Below are positions 43,655 to 54,254 of a DNA stretch of 64,000 bases, one piece after another (position 1 is the first letter of the stretch; every line of letters starts with the position of its first letter). Made by a program: the position numbers and the translations under genes. Below the pieces are notes generated by a model. The model searched no databases. It was not told the DNA's origin and worked only from the letters and a program-made list of their open reading frames with translations. Source of the stretch: Rikenella microfusus DSM 15922 (GTDB lineage Bacteria; Bacteroidota; Bacteroidia; Bacteroidales; Rikenellaceae); NCBI RefSeq assembly GCF_000427365.1, contig NZ_KE386488.1:2267882-2331881 (forward strand), in the 5' to 3' direction.

Positions 43655-44701
43655 TCATTCTTTTTCGACGGCGTTTTCCAGCCGGAGTTCCGCCAGGATC
43701 GAGCGCGTCGTATCGATATCCCGGTAGATCTCCTCCACGATGCGTCCGTCGTCGAGCGCGTCGCTGCGCAGGCTCAGGAAACCGTCGGGCATCGGGACGG
43801 CGAAGCAGACCTTGTCGGCGTTGAACGAGACCATCATGTCGCGTCCGTACCGTTCTTTGAGCCGGGTCAGGTCGCGCATCAGGGCCGGGGTCAGTATGTA
43901 GCGGGCCAATACTTCGTCCGTGGCATATACGGCGAAACGGCGTTCGAATTCGGGATCTTCCAGCAGCACGAGTTTCCTGTCGCCCGTGTTTTTCAGGTTC
44001 TGGATGCTTTTGGCTAGATAACCCAGCCGGTCTTCCAGACGGTCGGGCAGGATCACCACGCTGCCCGGTACGCGTCTGTTCAGTTGCGCCCAGGCGAACA
44101 TGCCCCGGAAATCGTACAGGGCGCGGTCGGCCCGCGACGAGAACAGAGGTTTGAACACACTTTTTTTATAAACGGCGGCCCATCCTCCGGCGCCGGCCGG
44201 GCTGTCCTGGCCGTAAAAGAGGCCGATGTCGGCGACGTTGAGCCTCCTCCCGTTTCCGGTTTCGATGTCGAGCGAAGCGAAAACGGCGGCCGAACGGAAT
44301 CCGGGAAAGAAGAGGCTGTTTCTGAAAACGGAGGCTGGGACGTCGTGCGCCGTGGCATGGAATTTCGCCTCCGGGAACAGGTTCTCGATGAGTTTCGACA
44401 GGACGTTCCGTTCTTGTTGCGCGAACGAAGCGTAGGCCTGCCTGAATACGAATTGCAGGATCATCAGGAGGATGAATGCGGGCAATATCCATTGCATGAG
44501 GCTGCCGGCCGCCGCGCCCTGGTCCGCAGGCAGAAATATGCCGCCCGCGAACGTGCCGGCCAGGACGAAGATCATCCACAGGGCCGCGATCAGATAGATC
44601 GGCGTTCGGGTCGCGCGGATGATCCGTCGGTTCTTTTCGGCCCTCCGCAGGGTCGAGGCCAGCTCCTGGCGGAGCTGCGTGAGTTCTTCGGGTACGGCCA
44701 T
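43655..44701 (-). CDS. DUF3137 membrane protein
   Basis: The 348-residue protein has two transmembrane helices (TPIYLIAALWMIFVLAGTFA and LMQWILPAFILLMILQFVF) near the N-terminus and a large cytosolic domain with the DUF3137 pattern (RNSLFFPGFRSAAVFASLDI, AWAQLNRRVPGSVVILPDR). DUF3137 proteins are regularly encoded beside LemA, as here with a 3-nt gap, but have no defined function. Confidence 0.88.
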   Translation of the reverse strand: MAVPEELTQLRQELASTLRRAEKNRRIIRATRTPIYLIAALWMIFVLAGTFAGGIFLPADQGAAAGSLMQWILPAFILLMILQFVFRQAYASFAQQERNVLSKLIENLFPEAKFHATAHDVPASVFRNSLFFPGFRSAAVFASLDIETGNGRRLNVADIGLFYGQDSPAGAGGWAAVYKKSVFKPLFSSRADRALYDFRGMFAWAQLNRRVPGSVVILPDRLEDRLGYLAKSIQNLKNTGDRKLVLLEDPEFERRFAVYATDEVLARYILTPALMRDLTRLKERYGRDMMVSFNADKVCFAVPMPDGFLSLRSDALDDGRIVEEIYRDIDTTRSILAELRLENAVEKE

Positions 44702-44704
44702 ATT

Positions 44705-45277
44705 TTATTTGAAAAACCGGTTTACGTCCGCGACCTCCTGTTCGGCCTCCGGAATGTCGATCAACGCTTCGCACCGATGCCCCTTACGCTGTGCTACCCA
44801 GGAGGAAGGGAACATTTCGACGTAGTTGTTGTAATCCACCACGGCGGCGTTGTATGTCCGCCGGATGGCCTGCAACTGGCGTTCCAGCTCTTCCAGCGAC
44901 TCTTGCAGGCGGAGAAACTGCCGGTCGGCTTTCAGGTCGGGATAGGCTTCGGCGGTCAGCCGGAGTTCCGGGAGCAGCGACGATAATCTGTTGCCTGCTT
45001 CGATCTGTTCCTGCTCGTCGGGCGTGTTTTCGGCCTCGGCGCGGAGTTCGGTAATCCGGCGCAGGGTTTGGTCTTCGTATTGCATGTAGGTTTTTACCGT
45101 CGCCACTAGATTCGGGATCAGGTCGTTCCTTTGTTTGAGGGCCACGCATATCCCGCTGCGGCACTGTTTCACCCGGTTGCGTTTCAGGATGAGCTGGTTG
45201 GAAGTGACGATGACCCACAAAGCGAAAAATGCGAGGATCAGCAACAGGGTGCCTGATAGTATCAGCGGTCCGTTCAT
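44705..45277 (-). CDS. lemA: LemA family protein
   Basis: The start is set at MNGPLILSGTLLLILAFFAL; the longer frame upstream is promoter region. The 190-residue protein has one N-terminal transmembrane helix and a helical bundle with the LemA signatures KQRNDLIPNLVATVKTYM, AYPDLKADRQFLRLQESLEE and RRTYNAAVVDYNNYVEMFP. It is the first gene of the lemA-DUF3137 operon. Confidence 0.95.
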   Translation of the reverse strand: MNGPLILSGTLLLILAFFALWVIVTSNQLILKRNRVKQCRSGICVALKQRNDLIPNLVATVKTYMQYEDQTLRRITELRAEAENTPDEQEQIEAGNRLSSLLPELRLTAEAYPDLKADRQFLRLQESLEELERQLQAIRRTYNAAVVDYNNYVEMFPSSWVAQRKGHRCEALIDIPEAEQEVADVNRFFK

Positions 45278-45603
45278 GCCGTGTCTGGGTTGCGTTATAC
45301 CGGTTCGGACAGTTCGTTCCTTCCGTGGCCGTCCGTATCCGGAAGCGAATGGCGGGAGTCGGTTGCGGGTAAATACGATGTCCGTATTTGCTTGCACAAA
45401 TATTACAAAAATCATCGGATTTATTTTGGATATGAGGAAAAGCCGAATATTTATAATAAGATTCGGGCTATTCTTGCTTTTTTGGAGGCTTATGTATGGC
45501 GCGGATGGGTTGGTGAAGGGAACCGCGGTCGAGGATGAGTGGTCTGTAATGCGTTGATGATCTTTGTTTTATGGTTTTTGTCGGGAATTTTTTCGAAGAA
45601 ATC
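45278..45603. other. Divergent spacer between lemA and tRNA-Lys
   Basis: No gene is supported. The left part presumably holds the lemA promoter, although no exact TAnnTTTG is seen on the minus strand; taatatttgtgc near 45393 is the closest. Confidence 0.4.
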
Positions 45604-45634
45604 TTTGTCCGTTTGGAAATAATGTCTACCTTTG
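45604..45634 (+). promoter_or_regulatory. Promoter of the tRNA-Lys pair
   Basis: -33 TTTG (45604-45607), 19-nt spacer and -7 TACCTTTG (45627-45634), a perfect match to the Bacteroidota housekeeping consensus, 20 nt upstream of the first tRNA. Confidence 0.85.
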
Positions 45635-45654
45635 CAGTGCCGAAAGGGAAAAAT

Positions 45655-45730
45655 GCTTCTCTAGCTCAGTTGGTAGAGCACGACACTCTTAATGTTGGGG
45701 TCCAGGGTTCGAGCCCCTGGGGAAGCACCA
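45655..45730 (+). tRNA. tRNA-Lys (CTT)
   Basis: Acceptor stem gcttctc with gggaagc, D-arm tagctcagttggtagagca, anticodon loop ctcttaa (anticodon CTT), T-arm cagggttcgagcccctg. CCA is encoded at 45728-45730. Confidence 0.97.
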
Positions 45731-45743
45731 GGATTTCGGCATC

Positions 45744-45816
45744 GATTCCGTAGCTCAGCTGGTAGAGCACAACACTTTTAATGTTGGGGTCCTGGGTTCG
45801 AGCCCCAGCGGGATCA
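45744..45816 (+). tRNA. tRNA-Lys (TTT)
   Basis: Acceptor stem gattccg with cgggatc, anticodon loop cttttaa (anticodon TTT) and T-arm ctgggttcgagccccag. The bases after the discriminator are cat, so CCA must be added after transcription, unlike in the first tRNA. Confidence 0.97.
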
Positions 45817-45829
45817 CATGGATTCAGTA

Positions 45830-45855
45830 AAACCTCTCTCACGGGAGGTTTTTTT
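45830..45855 (+). terminator. Terminator of the tRNA-Lys operon
   Basis: Stem aaacctctc (45830-45838) with gggaggttt (45843-45851) and a run of seven or more T. The hairpin and about 40 nt after it resemble the terminator region at 52431-52490. Confidence 0.9.
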
Positions 45856-46176
45856 ATTGCGCAAATCGGCGCAATATAGGTTGAAAATCACTATTTTACA
45901 GATTATAAGACTCCGGTTTCTGCCGGCGGGTTCGGGGCCTGAGGATGCATAACGATGCAAATGAGGCACCTTCGCCCGTAACAAAATCGTAGGCCAAAAC
46001 GACCTGCCGGGAAAATGGCCTGCAGTTTGGAGAAAAACGCGCTGAATATCAGTGTGTTGTGTTGTTGTTTCCGAGTTTCTCACCTTGCGTTTATGTCCCA
46101 TTAAAAAGGTGAGACATCATTCAGGACATCGTTGCTTTATTCTTTGTCGTTATGGCGGGTTATGCCGATGCACTGG
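45856..46176. other. Gene-free stretch with one hairpin
   Basis: The only structure is tctcacctt (46078-46086) pairing with aaggtgaga (46106-46114), possibly the terminator of the MFS gene, though no T-run follows. No gene is supported. Confidence 0.4.
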
Positions 46177-47343
46177 CTATCTTCTTTCTTTTCCGACCTT
46201 ACCGCGCTCATTGCGGAAATACAGGATAAAAATCAGAGTCGAGCCGATGACGACCAGCGGTATGCCGGTCAAAGCCGGGTACCGGTAGCCGTAACCCGCC
46301 CCGATTACGACTCCCCCGATCCAGGCGGCAAAGGCGTTGCCCGCATTATAGGCAATCTGGATACAGGCGGCTCCGAGCATCTCGCCGCCCCGCGAATAGA
46401 CCACGATGGACGACTGGAGCGGACTTCCCGACCCGAAAAGCGACGCCGTGCCCAGCATCGTCAGGACGACCGCCAGCCACGGGATACGGGCGAAAAAGAA
46501 GACCAACAGGAGAATGACGATGGAACTCGACTGCACGATTCCGGCTACGAGGCTCGGTTTTAGCCTGTCCGACATACGTCCGGCCGCCAGATTGCCGACG
46601 AACATGCCGAGTCCGGCCAGGACCATCAGCCAGGAGAGCGCTCCTGCCGGGAATCCCGTCACATCGGTCAGCAGCGGGTCTATATAACTGTACCAGCAAT
46701 AGATACCGCTCTGCCCGATCAGTACGCCGCCGAAGATAAGCCACGGGGGCAGCGTTTTCAGAAACCGGAACTGCCCCTTGAATCCCGTGTCGGGCAAACT
46801 CGCCACCTGCGGCACCCAATGGCGGATGAAAATGAAAGTGAGCAGTCCGGCCAGCGAGGCGATCAGGAAAGCCACGCGCCAGGATACGGTGTTCGTCAGC
46901 CATGTTCCGGCCGGCACGCCGAGCAGCGTGGCGACGGTCATCCCCGCGATCATGATCGAGACGGCCTGCACTTCACGGCCCGGTTTCGCGAGTTTCCGCG
47001 CAACGATAGCGCCCACGCCGAAATAGGCCCCGTGGGGCAGCCCCGAAATGAACCGTGCCGCAAACAGAGTCCAGAAATCGGGAGAGACCGCCGCCATCAG
47101 GTTTCCCGCTGCGATGACCGCCGCCAGAAGCAGCAGGATCCGTTTCAGCGGGAACCTGCGGACGAGCAGCAACGCCGGTGCTCCGCAGCATACGCCGAGA
47201 GCGTATGCCGAAATCAGATGTCCGGCCTGCGTAATGGATATGTCGAGACTGGAGGAGATATTGCCGAGAATGCCCATCATCAGAAATTCGGCGATTCCCA
47301 GTGCGAAAGTGCCGAACGCCAATGCGATAAGACTCCTGTTCAT
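46177..47343 (-). CDS. MFS efflux transporter (AraJ-like)
   Basis: The 388-residue protein has twelve predicted transmembrane helices and the DHA1-type features of the AraJ/YdhP group: FGTFALGIAEFLMMGILG in helix 1, RFPLKRILLLLA as the loop 2-3 motif and MTVATLLGVPAGTWL. Such transporters export sugars or drugs. It is divergent from the second reductase operon, suggesting a shared response. Confidence 0.92.
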   Translation of the reverse strand: MNRSLIALAFGTFALGIAEFLMMGILGNISSSLDISITQAGHLISAYALGVCCGAPALLLVRRFPLKRILLLLAAVIAAGNLMAAVSPDFWTLFAARFISGLPHGAYFGVGAIVARKLAKPGREVQAVSIMIAGMTVATLLGVPAGTWLTNTVSWRVAFLIASLAGLLTFIFIRHWVPQVASLPDTGFKGQFRFLKTLPPWLIFGGVLIGQSGIYCWYSYIDPLLTDVTGFPAGALSWLMVLAGLGMFVGNLAAGRMSDRLKPSLVAGIVQSSSIVILLLVFFFARIPWLAVVLTMLGTASLFGSGSPLQSSIVVYSRGGEMLGAACIQIAYNAGNAFAAWIGGVVIGAGYGYRYPALTGIPLVVIGSTLIFILYFRNERGKVGKERR

Positions 47344-48899
<1,556 letters not shown>

Positions 48900-48908
48900 G
48901 GAAATATC

Positions 48909-49904
48909 ATGGTAAAAACGATTCTGGGTGTTCTGTCGCTGCTTGTCCTGCTGTCGTGCAGTACGGCCGTGAAGAAGAACACCGCCCAACCCGATATGAT
49001 GGAAACGAACAAGAAAAATCTCGGCAAGCTCATAGCCCTCTATCCCAAGCCGATGACGGTTGTGGGAGCGGAAGTGAACGGAAAGGCGAACTGGCTCGTG
49101 GTGGGACATACGGGCGTTATCGGCCACGACCGGATACTGGTCAGTATGAGTAAAAGCCATTATACCAATCAGGGCATAAAAAAGACGAAAAGGCTGTCCG
49201 TCAATCTCGTGAGCCGCGAAATGCTGCCCAAAGCCGACTATGTAGGAAGCGTGAGCGGTGCGGCGGTCGATAAGTCGGAAGTTTTCGCTTACCATATCGG
49301 AGAGCACGGTACGCCCGTTATAGACGCTTCGCCGCTCACGATGGAGTGCGAGGTGGCGGACATTTACGAAACCGACGGCTTCGACAATTTCATTTGTGCG
49401 ATAGTCAATACATACGCTGCTTCCGACATGCTCGACAACGATGGCAAACTCGACTATACAAAGCTGAAACCCGTGCTGTTCGAGTTTCCGACTTACTCCT
49501 ACCTCGCCACGGGAGAGGTGATCGGTAAGTGCCTGAACTTAGATAAGCAGCCGGGCATGTGCGCCAAAGAGCCGATGACGGCCGACGGCATCGTGCGTCT
49601 CTCCAAAATCGAGGTCTACCCGCAATATCTCGACGAGTATATGAGATATGCGACCGAAGTGGGCGAAATCTCCCTGCGCACCGAACCGGGCGTGCTGACC
49701 ATGTACGCCGTCGGCGAAAAGGAGAATCCCTGCAAGATAACGATTCTCGAAACGTATGCGAGCCGCGAGGCTTACGAGAAACACATCGCGTCTGAACATT
49801 TTCAGAAGTATAAACAGGGAACGTTGCACATGGTCAAATCGTTGGTATTGTCCGACCAAACGCCGCTCGATCCGGCCAACAAGCTCAATAACTTCATGCA
49901 ATAA
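48909..49904 (+). CDS. Flavin reductase-like plus antibiotic-monooxygenase-like fusion lipoprotein
   Basis: The 331-residue lipoprotein (signal ending LVLLSCSTAV) has a flavoredoxin-type FMN-binding domain (LIALYPKPMTVVGAEVNG, SVNLVSREMLPKADYVG) and a C-terminal ABM/YgiN-like monooxygenase domain from about residue 230 (VRLSKIEVYPQYLDEYMRYA, TILETYASREAYEKHIAS). The fusion with a lipid anchor places flavin chemistry on the envelope. It belongs to the operon starting at 47779. Confidence 0.88.
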   Translation: MVKTILGVLSLLVLLSCSTAVKKNTAQPDMMETNKKNLGKLIALYPKPMTVVGAEVNGKANWLVVGHTGVIGHDRILVSMSKSHYTNQGIKKTKRLSVNLVSREMLPKADYVGSVSGAAVDKSEVFAYHIGEHGTPVIDASPLTMECEVADIYETDGFDNFICAIVNTYAASDMLDNDGKLDYTKLKPVLFEFPTYSYLATGEVIGKCLNLDKQPGMCAKEPMTADGIVRLSKIEVYPQYLDEYMRYATEVGEISLRTEPGVLTMYAVGEKENPCKITILETYASREAYEKHIASEHFQKYKQGTLHMVKSLVLSDQTPLDPANKLNNFMQ

Positions 49905-49909
49905 ACAGA

Positions 49910-50734
49910 ATGACTATGAACAAGATTCTTTTAATTTCTGCATTCAGTATTCTAACATTCAACGTTATGGCCCAGGAAAAGATCGTACAGACGGCCGGTC
50001 GCGACCAGCTCGGCGATTTTGCCCCCAAGTTTGCGGAACTCAACGACGACGTGCTCTTCGGCGAAGTGTGGAGCCGCACCGACAAACTCGGTCTGCGCGA
50101 CCGCAGTCTGGTAACCATTACCTCCCTGATCAGTCAGGGCATTACGGACAACTCGCTCGTCTACCATCTCCAGTCGGCTAAGAAGAACGGCATCACCCGC
50201 ACCGAGATCGCCGAGATTATCACCCATATCGGTTTCTATGCCGGTTGGCCGAAGGCTTGGGCAGCGTTCAACCTCGCCAAAGGCGTATGGGCGGAAGATA
50301 CGGCCGGCGAAGACGCCAAAGCCGCTTTCCAGCGCGGGATGATTTTCCCGATCGGCGAACCGAATACGGCATACGCCCGATACTTCATCGGCAACAGTTA
50401 CCTTGCCCCGATTTCACGCGAACAGGTGAATGTTTCCAACGTGACCTTCGAACCAGGCTGTCGCAACAACTGGCATATCCACAAGGCGACGAAAGGCGGC
50501 GGACAGATGTTGGTCGGCGTGGCCGGCCGCGGCTGGTATCAGGAGGAAGGCAAGCCCGCGCAGGAGATTCTGCCCGGTATGGTCATCCACATTCCGGCTA
50601 ACGTGAAGCACTGGCACGGAGCGGCGGCCGACAGCTGGTTTGCGCATCTGGCGTTCGAGGTTCCCGGAGAGAACGCCTCCAACGAATGGCTCGAACCCGT
50701 GACGGACGAAGAATACGATAAACTTCAAAAATAG
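49910..50734 (+). CDS. Carboxymuconolactone decarboxylase-like plus cupin protein, secreted
   Basis: The 274-residue protein has a signal peptide (LISAFSILTFNVMAQ), a CMD/AhpD-like domain (LGLRDRSLVTITSLISQGIT, EIAEIITHIGFYAGWPKAW) and a C-terminal cupin (NNWHIHKATKGGGQMLVGVA, IPANVKHWHGAAADSWF) with the metal-binding His pattern. The CMD part lacks the CxxC of AhpD. Common in Bacteroidota oxidoreductase operons; substrate unknown. Confidence 0.9.
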   Translation: MTMNKILLISAFSILTFNVMAQEKIVQTAGRDQLGDFAPKFAELNDDVLFGEVWSRTDKLGLRDRSLVTITSLISQGITDNSLVYHLQSAKKNGITRTEIAEIITHIGFYAGWPKAWAAFNLAKGVWAEDTAGEDAKAAFQRGMIFPIGEPNTAYARYFIGNSYLAPISREQVNVSNVTFEPGCRNNWHIHKATKGGGQMLVGVAGRGWYQEEGKPAQEILPGMVIHIPANVKHWHGAAADSWFAHLAFEVPGENASNEWLEPVTDEEYDKLQK

Positions 50735-50740
50735 GAACCG

Positions 50741-51301
50741 ATGTATAAAATCTTTTTTGCGCTATGGGTATTGGCAGGCATACCCGCGACGGCATTCACT
50801 CAACAAAAACAGGATATGGACAAGAACCGCAGAACGCTCGTGGCCTATTTTTCGGCGAGCGGAACGACCGCCCGGGCCGCCGGGAAACTGGCGGAAGCAA
50901 CGGGCGGCACATTGTACGAGATTACCCCGGCCCGACCTTATACGGCTGCCGACCTCGACTGGAACGACAAGCGGTCGCGCAGTTCGGTGGAGATGAACGA
51001 CCCCGGGGCGCGTCCGGCCCTCGGCGGCAAACCGCTGAATACGGACAGTTACGACGTGATCTTTATCGGTTATCCGATCTGGTGGAACCTTGCGCCGCGC
51101 ATTGTCGATACCTTCATCGAGAGCCACGATCTGAAAGGAAAGACAGTGATACCGTTCGCCACGTCGGGGAGCAGCGGCATCGCGAACAGCGCGGCGGCGT
51201 TGAAACGGAGTTATCCCGATCTGAATTGGAAGGCGGGGAAACTGCTGAACCGGATGGACGGGGACGACATTCGTAAATGGATCGACGAATCGGGATATTG
51301 A
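50741..51301 (+). CDS. Secreted flavodoxin
   Basis: The 186-residue protein has a signal peptide (FFALWVLAGIPATAF) and a flavodoxin domain (VAYFSASGTTARAAGKLAEA for FMN phosphate, FIGYPIWWNLAPRIVDTFIE, IPFATSGSSGI). It is the counterpart of the frameshifted flavodoxin at 28209. It lies in the operon that ends in tatA-tatC. Confidence 0.92.
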   Translation: MYKIFFALWVLAGIPATAFTQQKQDMDKNRRTLVAYFSASGTTARAAGKLAEATGGTLYEITPARPYTAADLDWNDKRSRSSVEMNDPGARPALGGKPLNTDSYDVIFIGYPIWWNLAPRIVDTFIESHDLKGKTVIPFATSGSSGIANSAAALKRSYPDLNWKAGKLLNRMDGDDIRKWIDESGY

Positions 51302-51319
51302 TCGAATCGAAAACGGCTT

Positions 51320-51526
51320 ATGACCCCACTGTTTATCGGCGGAATCGGCATGCAGGAAGTGCTGCTGATCGCCCTGGTCGTGCTGCTGTTCTTCGGCGGC
51401 AGGAAGATTCCCGAACTGATGAAGGGAATCGGCAAAGGCGTCCGTTCCTTCAAAGAGGGAATGAACAACGTAGAGAAAGAGATTGAAGAAGTTAAGGAGA
51501 TTAAAGAACCCGAACGGAAAGCATAA
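51320..51526 (+). CDS. tatA: Twin-arginine translocase TatA/TatE subunit
   Basis: The 68-residue protein has the short transmembrane helix ([15 protein letters not shown]), the hinge [20 protein letters not shown] and a charged amphipathic tail. The ATG at 51320 adds the usual [10 protein letters not shown] start. It forms the Tat pore with TatC 3 nt downstream. Confidence 0.95.
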   Translation: MTPLFIGGIGMQEVLLIALVVLLFFGGRKIPELMKGIGKGVRSFKEGMNNVEKEIEEVKEIKEPERKA

Positions 51527-51529
51527 CCG

Positions 51530-52318
51530 ATGGCTGCCGAGGCGGATACGCAATCTTTCCGGGAACATTTGGACGTGCTGCGGGCGGCGATCGTCAGGAG
51601 CGCCGCCGTAGCCGCCGTGTTCGGCATCGCGGCGTTCTTTTTCAAGGAAGAGCTGTTCGCCGTCGTGCTGGCGCCGAAAGACGACGGGTTCGTTACCTAC
51701 CGTCTGTTCGGTCGGATAGCGGCGTGGGCAGGAGGTGCTGTGGAACCGTTTTCCGTCCGGCTGATCAATACGGAGCTGGCGCAGCAGTTTATCATTCACA
51801 TGAAGACCGCCCTGTGCGCCGGCGTGCTGTGCGCCTCGCCCTATATCCTTTACCGGCTGTTTCGGTTCGTCTCCCCGGCATTGTACGATAATGAACGGCG
51901 GTACGCCGTGCGGGTAGTCGCAGGGGGATACGCGATGTTCTCCCTGGGGGTGCTGGTCGGCTACTTTCTGATTTTTCCGCTGACGTTCCGCTTTCTGGGA
52001 ACCTATCAGGTGAGCGGCGAGGTGGATAACCTCATCGCGCTCGACTCGTACATTTCGACGCTGGTGACAATGTGCCTGGCGATGGGGATCGTCTTCGAGA
52101 TTCCGATGCTTTCGTGGCTGTTCGCCCGGTTGGGTTTCCTGTCGGCGGATTTCATGCGCCGTTACCGCAAACACGCCATTGTGATTATCCTCGTAATCGC
52201 CGCGGTTATTACGCCCACCTCGGACGTCTTCACGCTTTCGCTGATTGCATTACCCATGTGGGGGCTGTATGAAGCGAGTCTCCTGATCGTAAGGAGGTCG
52301 AAATCAGACAGCCGTTAA
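51530..52318 (+). CDS. tatC: Twin-arginine translocase TatC subunit
   Basis: The 262-residue protein has six transmembrane helices and the TatC patterns FREHLDVLRAAIVRSA at the N-terminus and FRFVSPALYDNERRYAVR before helix 3. The Glu of the usual HLxELR motif is Val here (HLDVLR), which may be a lineage variant. The pair closes an operon that begins with a Tat-type aldo/keto reductase. Confidence 0.94.
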   Translation: MAAEADTQSFREHLDVLRAAIVRSAAVAAVFGIAAFFFKEELFAVVLAPKDDGFVTYRLFGRIAAWAGGAVEPFSVRLINTELAQQFIIHMKTALCAGVLCASPYILYRLFRFVSPALYDNERRYAVRVVAGGYAMFSLGVLVGYFLIFPLTFRFLGTYQVSGEVDNLIALDSYISTLVTMCLAMGIVFEIPMLSWLFARLGFLSADFMRRYRKHAIVIILVIAAVITPTSDVFTLSLIALPMWGLYEASLLIVRRSKSDSR

Positions 52319-52430
52319 GGTATGGAACGGTTCGAGCCGGAAACGAACCGCAGCCGGCGTCCCGCTGAATGCGGAATATCCAACGGATTTTACGGCTATA
52401 TCTGTCGATGCTGGAAATTCTCAGGATTAT

Positions 52431-52458
52431 AAACCTCTCGGTCGAGAGGTTTTTTTTA
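52431..52458 (+). terminator. Terminator after tatC
   Basis: Stem aaacctctcg with cgagaggttt and a run of eight T. The following sequence (attgcgcggatcggcg) matches that after the tRNA-Lys terminator (attgcgcaaatcggcg). The rest of 52459-52743 holds a loose R2-like stretch and no gene. Confidence 0.9.
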
Positions 52459-52743
52459 TTGCGCGGATCGGCGTGATATATATTGAAAATCAGTGAATCG
52501 TATCTTTTTTCGCGTGGTCTTTGCGACTGCACCCCGGTTTTATACGGCCTTTTTTTCCGGCTCGCGCCGTTTCTCTCCGGCGGCTGGAGATCGTCCGGCA
52601 CCGAACCGAAACAGGCTTATCCGGAACCGCGCTCTTTAGCTGTGTCGTATCGCTACGGAAGCCTGTGTCCGGATTGCGTTTTTGTCATGCTGTTCGAGGG
52701 CTTATTAGTTGATGTATAGGAATATGTATGCCGTAACGGAGGG

Positions 52744-52918
52744 TGTTCTTTTAAACGTTCGGTTTTTGTCATATCCTGAGGCAAAGGTAGAAAACTTATC
52801 CGTTTGTGAACACGATTGTTCCGGAAATTGTTGAGTAGTTGATACATATATTGAATATTTATATATAACGTCGAACTGCCATTTTTCCCTTGCAAAAAAC
52901 CGAACGTTTAAAAGAACA
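52744..52918. promoter_or_regulatory. Invertible promoter segment of the fimbrial operon (phase switch)
   Basis: Left arm tgttcttttaaacgttcggttttt (52744-52767, read as tgttcttttaaacgtt then cggttttt) and right arm at 52895-52918 are perfect 24-bp inverted repeats bounding 127 bp. The core aaacgttcgg fits the Mpi site consensus at nine of ten positions. An internal promoter points left, so in this orientation the fimbrial operon at 52977 has no visible promoter. Confidence 0.9.
52782..52789 (-). promoter_or_regulatory. -7 box (TACCTTTG) inside the invertible segment, facing away from the operon
   Basis: Reverse complement of caaaggta, exact TAnnTTTG; tgtt stands near the -33 position. Inverting the segment would put this box at about 52873-52880 facing the fimbrial genes, about 100 nt before the first ATG. 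Confidence 0.8.
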
Positions 52919-52976
52919 AACGTGAATTCTTACATCCGGTTTTTGTCAGTCGTATTTTCAGCTTAATCGATAGTCC

Positions 52977-54254
52977 ATGAGGAAATTGGCCTTGATAGGG
53001 TTGTTGGCCGTTCTGGCGGTCGGAGGGGCGGCGCAGACCCCCGGCGACTCGGCTCGGATATATTTCCGGCGGGGACACCGCCAAGTCGATACGCATTTTC
53101 GGAACAACCGCGCCGAATTGGACCGTTTCGTCCGGGCCGTCCGGGAAGCGTCGGGGGCAGGCCGTCTCGAAAGCGTCGTGATCCGTTCCTACGCCTCGCC
53201 CGACGGGACGAGCCGGTCGAACGAACTGTTGTCCGCACGTAGGGCCGACTCCCTCGAAGCCTATATCGTACGTGCGGCGGGTATCCCCGCCGACCGCGTC
53301 CGGACATATCCCGAAGGGATCGGGTGGGGGCCGCTCCGCGCTCTGGTAGCGGCGTCGGACATGCGTTACCGGGACGAAGTGCTCGCTGTTCTCGACCATA
53401 CGCCCGTCTGGGTGTTCGATGGCGACGGACGCGTGGTGAGCGGCCGTAAGAAAGAGTTGATGGATCTGCGGGGAGGCGTTCCCTACCGTTATATGTTCGA
53501 ACATATCTTTCCCGACATCCGTGCCGGTCTGAGCGCGGTGCTTTACGTGTCTTCCGCCGATTCCGGACAGGCGCCTCCGCCCGACAGCACGGCCTCAGGC
53601 GACGGAGCGGGCCGTCCGCTGCCGGATACGCTTTCCGGCATGCCGGCCGATACGCCGCCGCCGTCCCCGGCCCGTTCGGAACAAGTCCGCGCAGGCGCGG
53701 AACCGGCCGCAGGGCCGGAGCCGGAACCCGTGCAGCGTTTCGCCCTTAAAACCAACCTGATATACGACGTTCTTCTGATGCCTTCGCTCGAAGCGGAATA
53801 CCGCATCGGCGACCGCTGGTCGGTGAACCTCGAAGGCGAGATGGCCTGGTGGAAAAACGACGGCAAACACAAATATTACCAGCTCGCCACCCTCAGTCCC
53901 GAAGGCCGTTACTGGTTCGGGACGAAAAAACCGTGGCACGGGCATTACGTCGGGCTGTTCGGAGGCTTCTCGTGGTACGATCTGGAGAACGGAGGCCGCG
54001 GCTATCAGGGCGAGGCGGAGATGGTCGGCCTGAGCTACGGCTATATGTTCCCCGTGGGACGGAGGCTTTCGTTCGAAGCGGGCGTCGGCGTGGGATATAT
54101 GCACAGCAAATACGAAGAATACCTGCCGATAGACGGCCACTACGTGTACCAACAGACGAGCCGTATGGACTATTTCGGGCCGCTGAAATTGAAATTCGCC
54201 CTCGTATGGCGCTTGTGGAATACCGGCGACAGCAAGAAAGGAGGCGTGCGATGA
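52977..54254 (+). CDS. OmpA-like plus DUF3575 outer-membrane protein of the fimbrial operon
   Basis: The 425-residue protein has a signal peptide (LIGLLAVLAVGGAAQ), an OmpA-type domain (VIRSYASPDGTSRSNELLSA, residues about 20-110), a Pro-rich linker (about 200-240) and a C-terminal DUF3575 beta-barrel (LKTNLIYDVLLMPSLEAEYR, GHYVGLFGGFSWYDL). DUF3575 proteins regularly precede type V fimbrial genes and probably anchor or assemble the fibre. First gene after the invertible segment; its stop overlaps the next start as ATGA. Confidence 0.9.
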   Translation: MRKLALIGLLAVLAVGGAAQTPGDSARIYFRRGHRQVDTHFRNNRAELDRFVRAVREASGAGRLESVVIRSYASPDGTSRSNELLSARRADSLEAYIVRAAGIPADRVRTYPEGIGWGPLRALVAASDMRYRDEVLAVLDHTPVWVFDGDGRVVSGRKKELMDLRGGVPYRYMFEHIFPDIRAGLSAVLYVSSADSGQAPPPDSTASGDGAGRPLPDTLSGMPADTPPPSPARSEQVRAGAEPAAGPEPEPVQRFALKTNLIYDVLLMPSLEAEYRIGDRWSVNLEGEMAWWKNDGKHKYYQLATLSPEGRYWFGTKKPWHGHYVGLFGGFSWYDLENGGRGYQGEAEMVGLSYGYMFPVGRRLSFEAGVGVGYMHSKYEEYLPIDGHYVYQQTSRMDYFGPLKLKFALVWRLWNTGDSKKGGVR

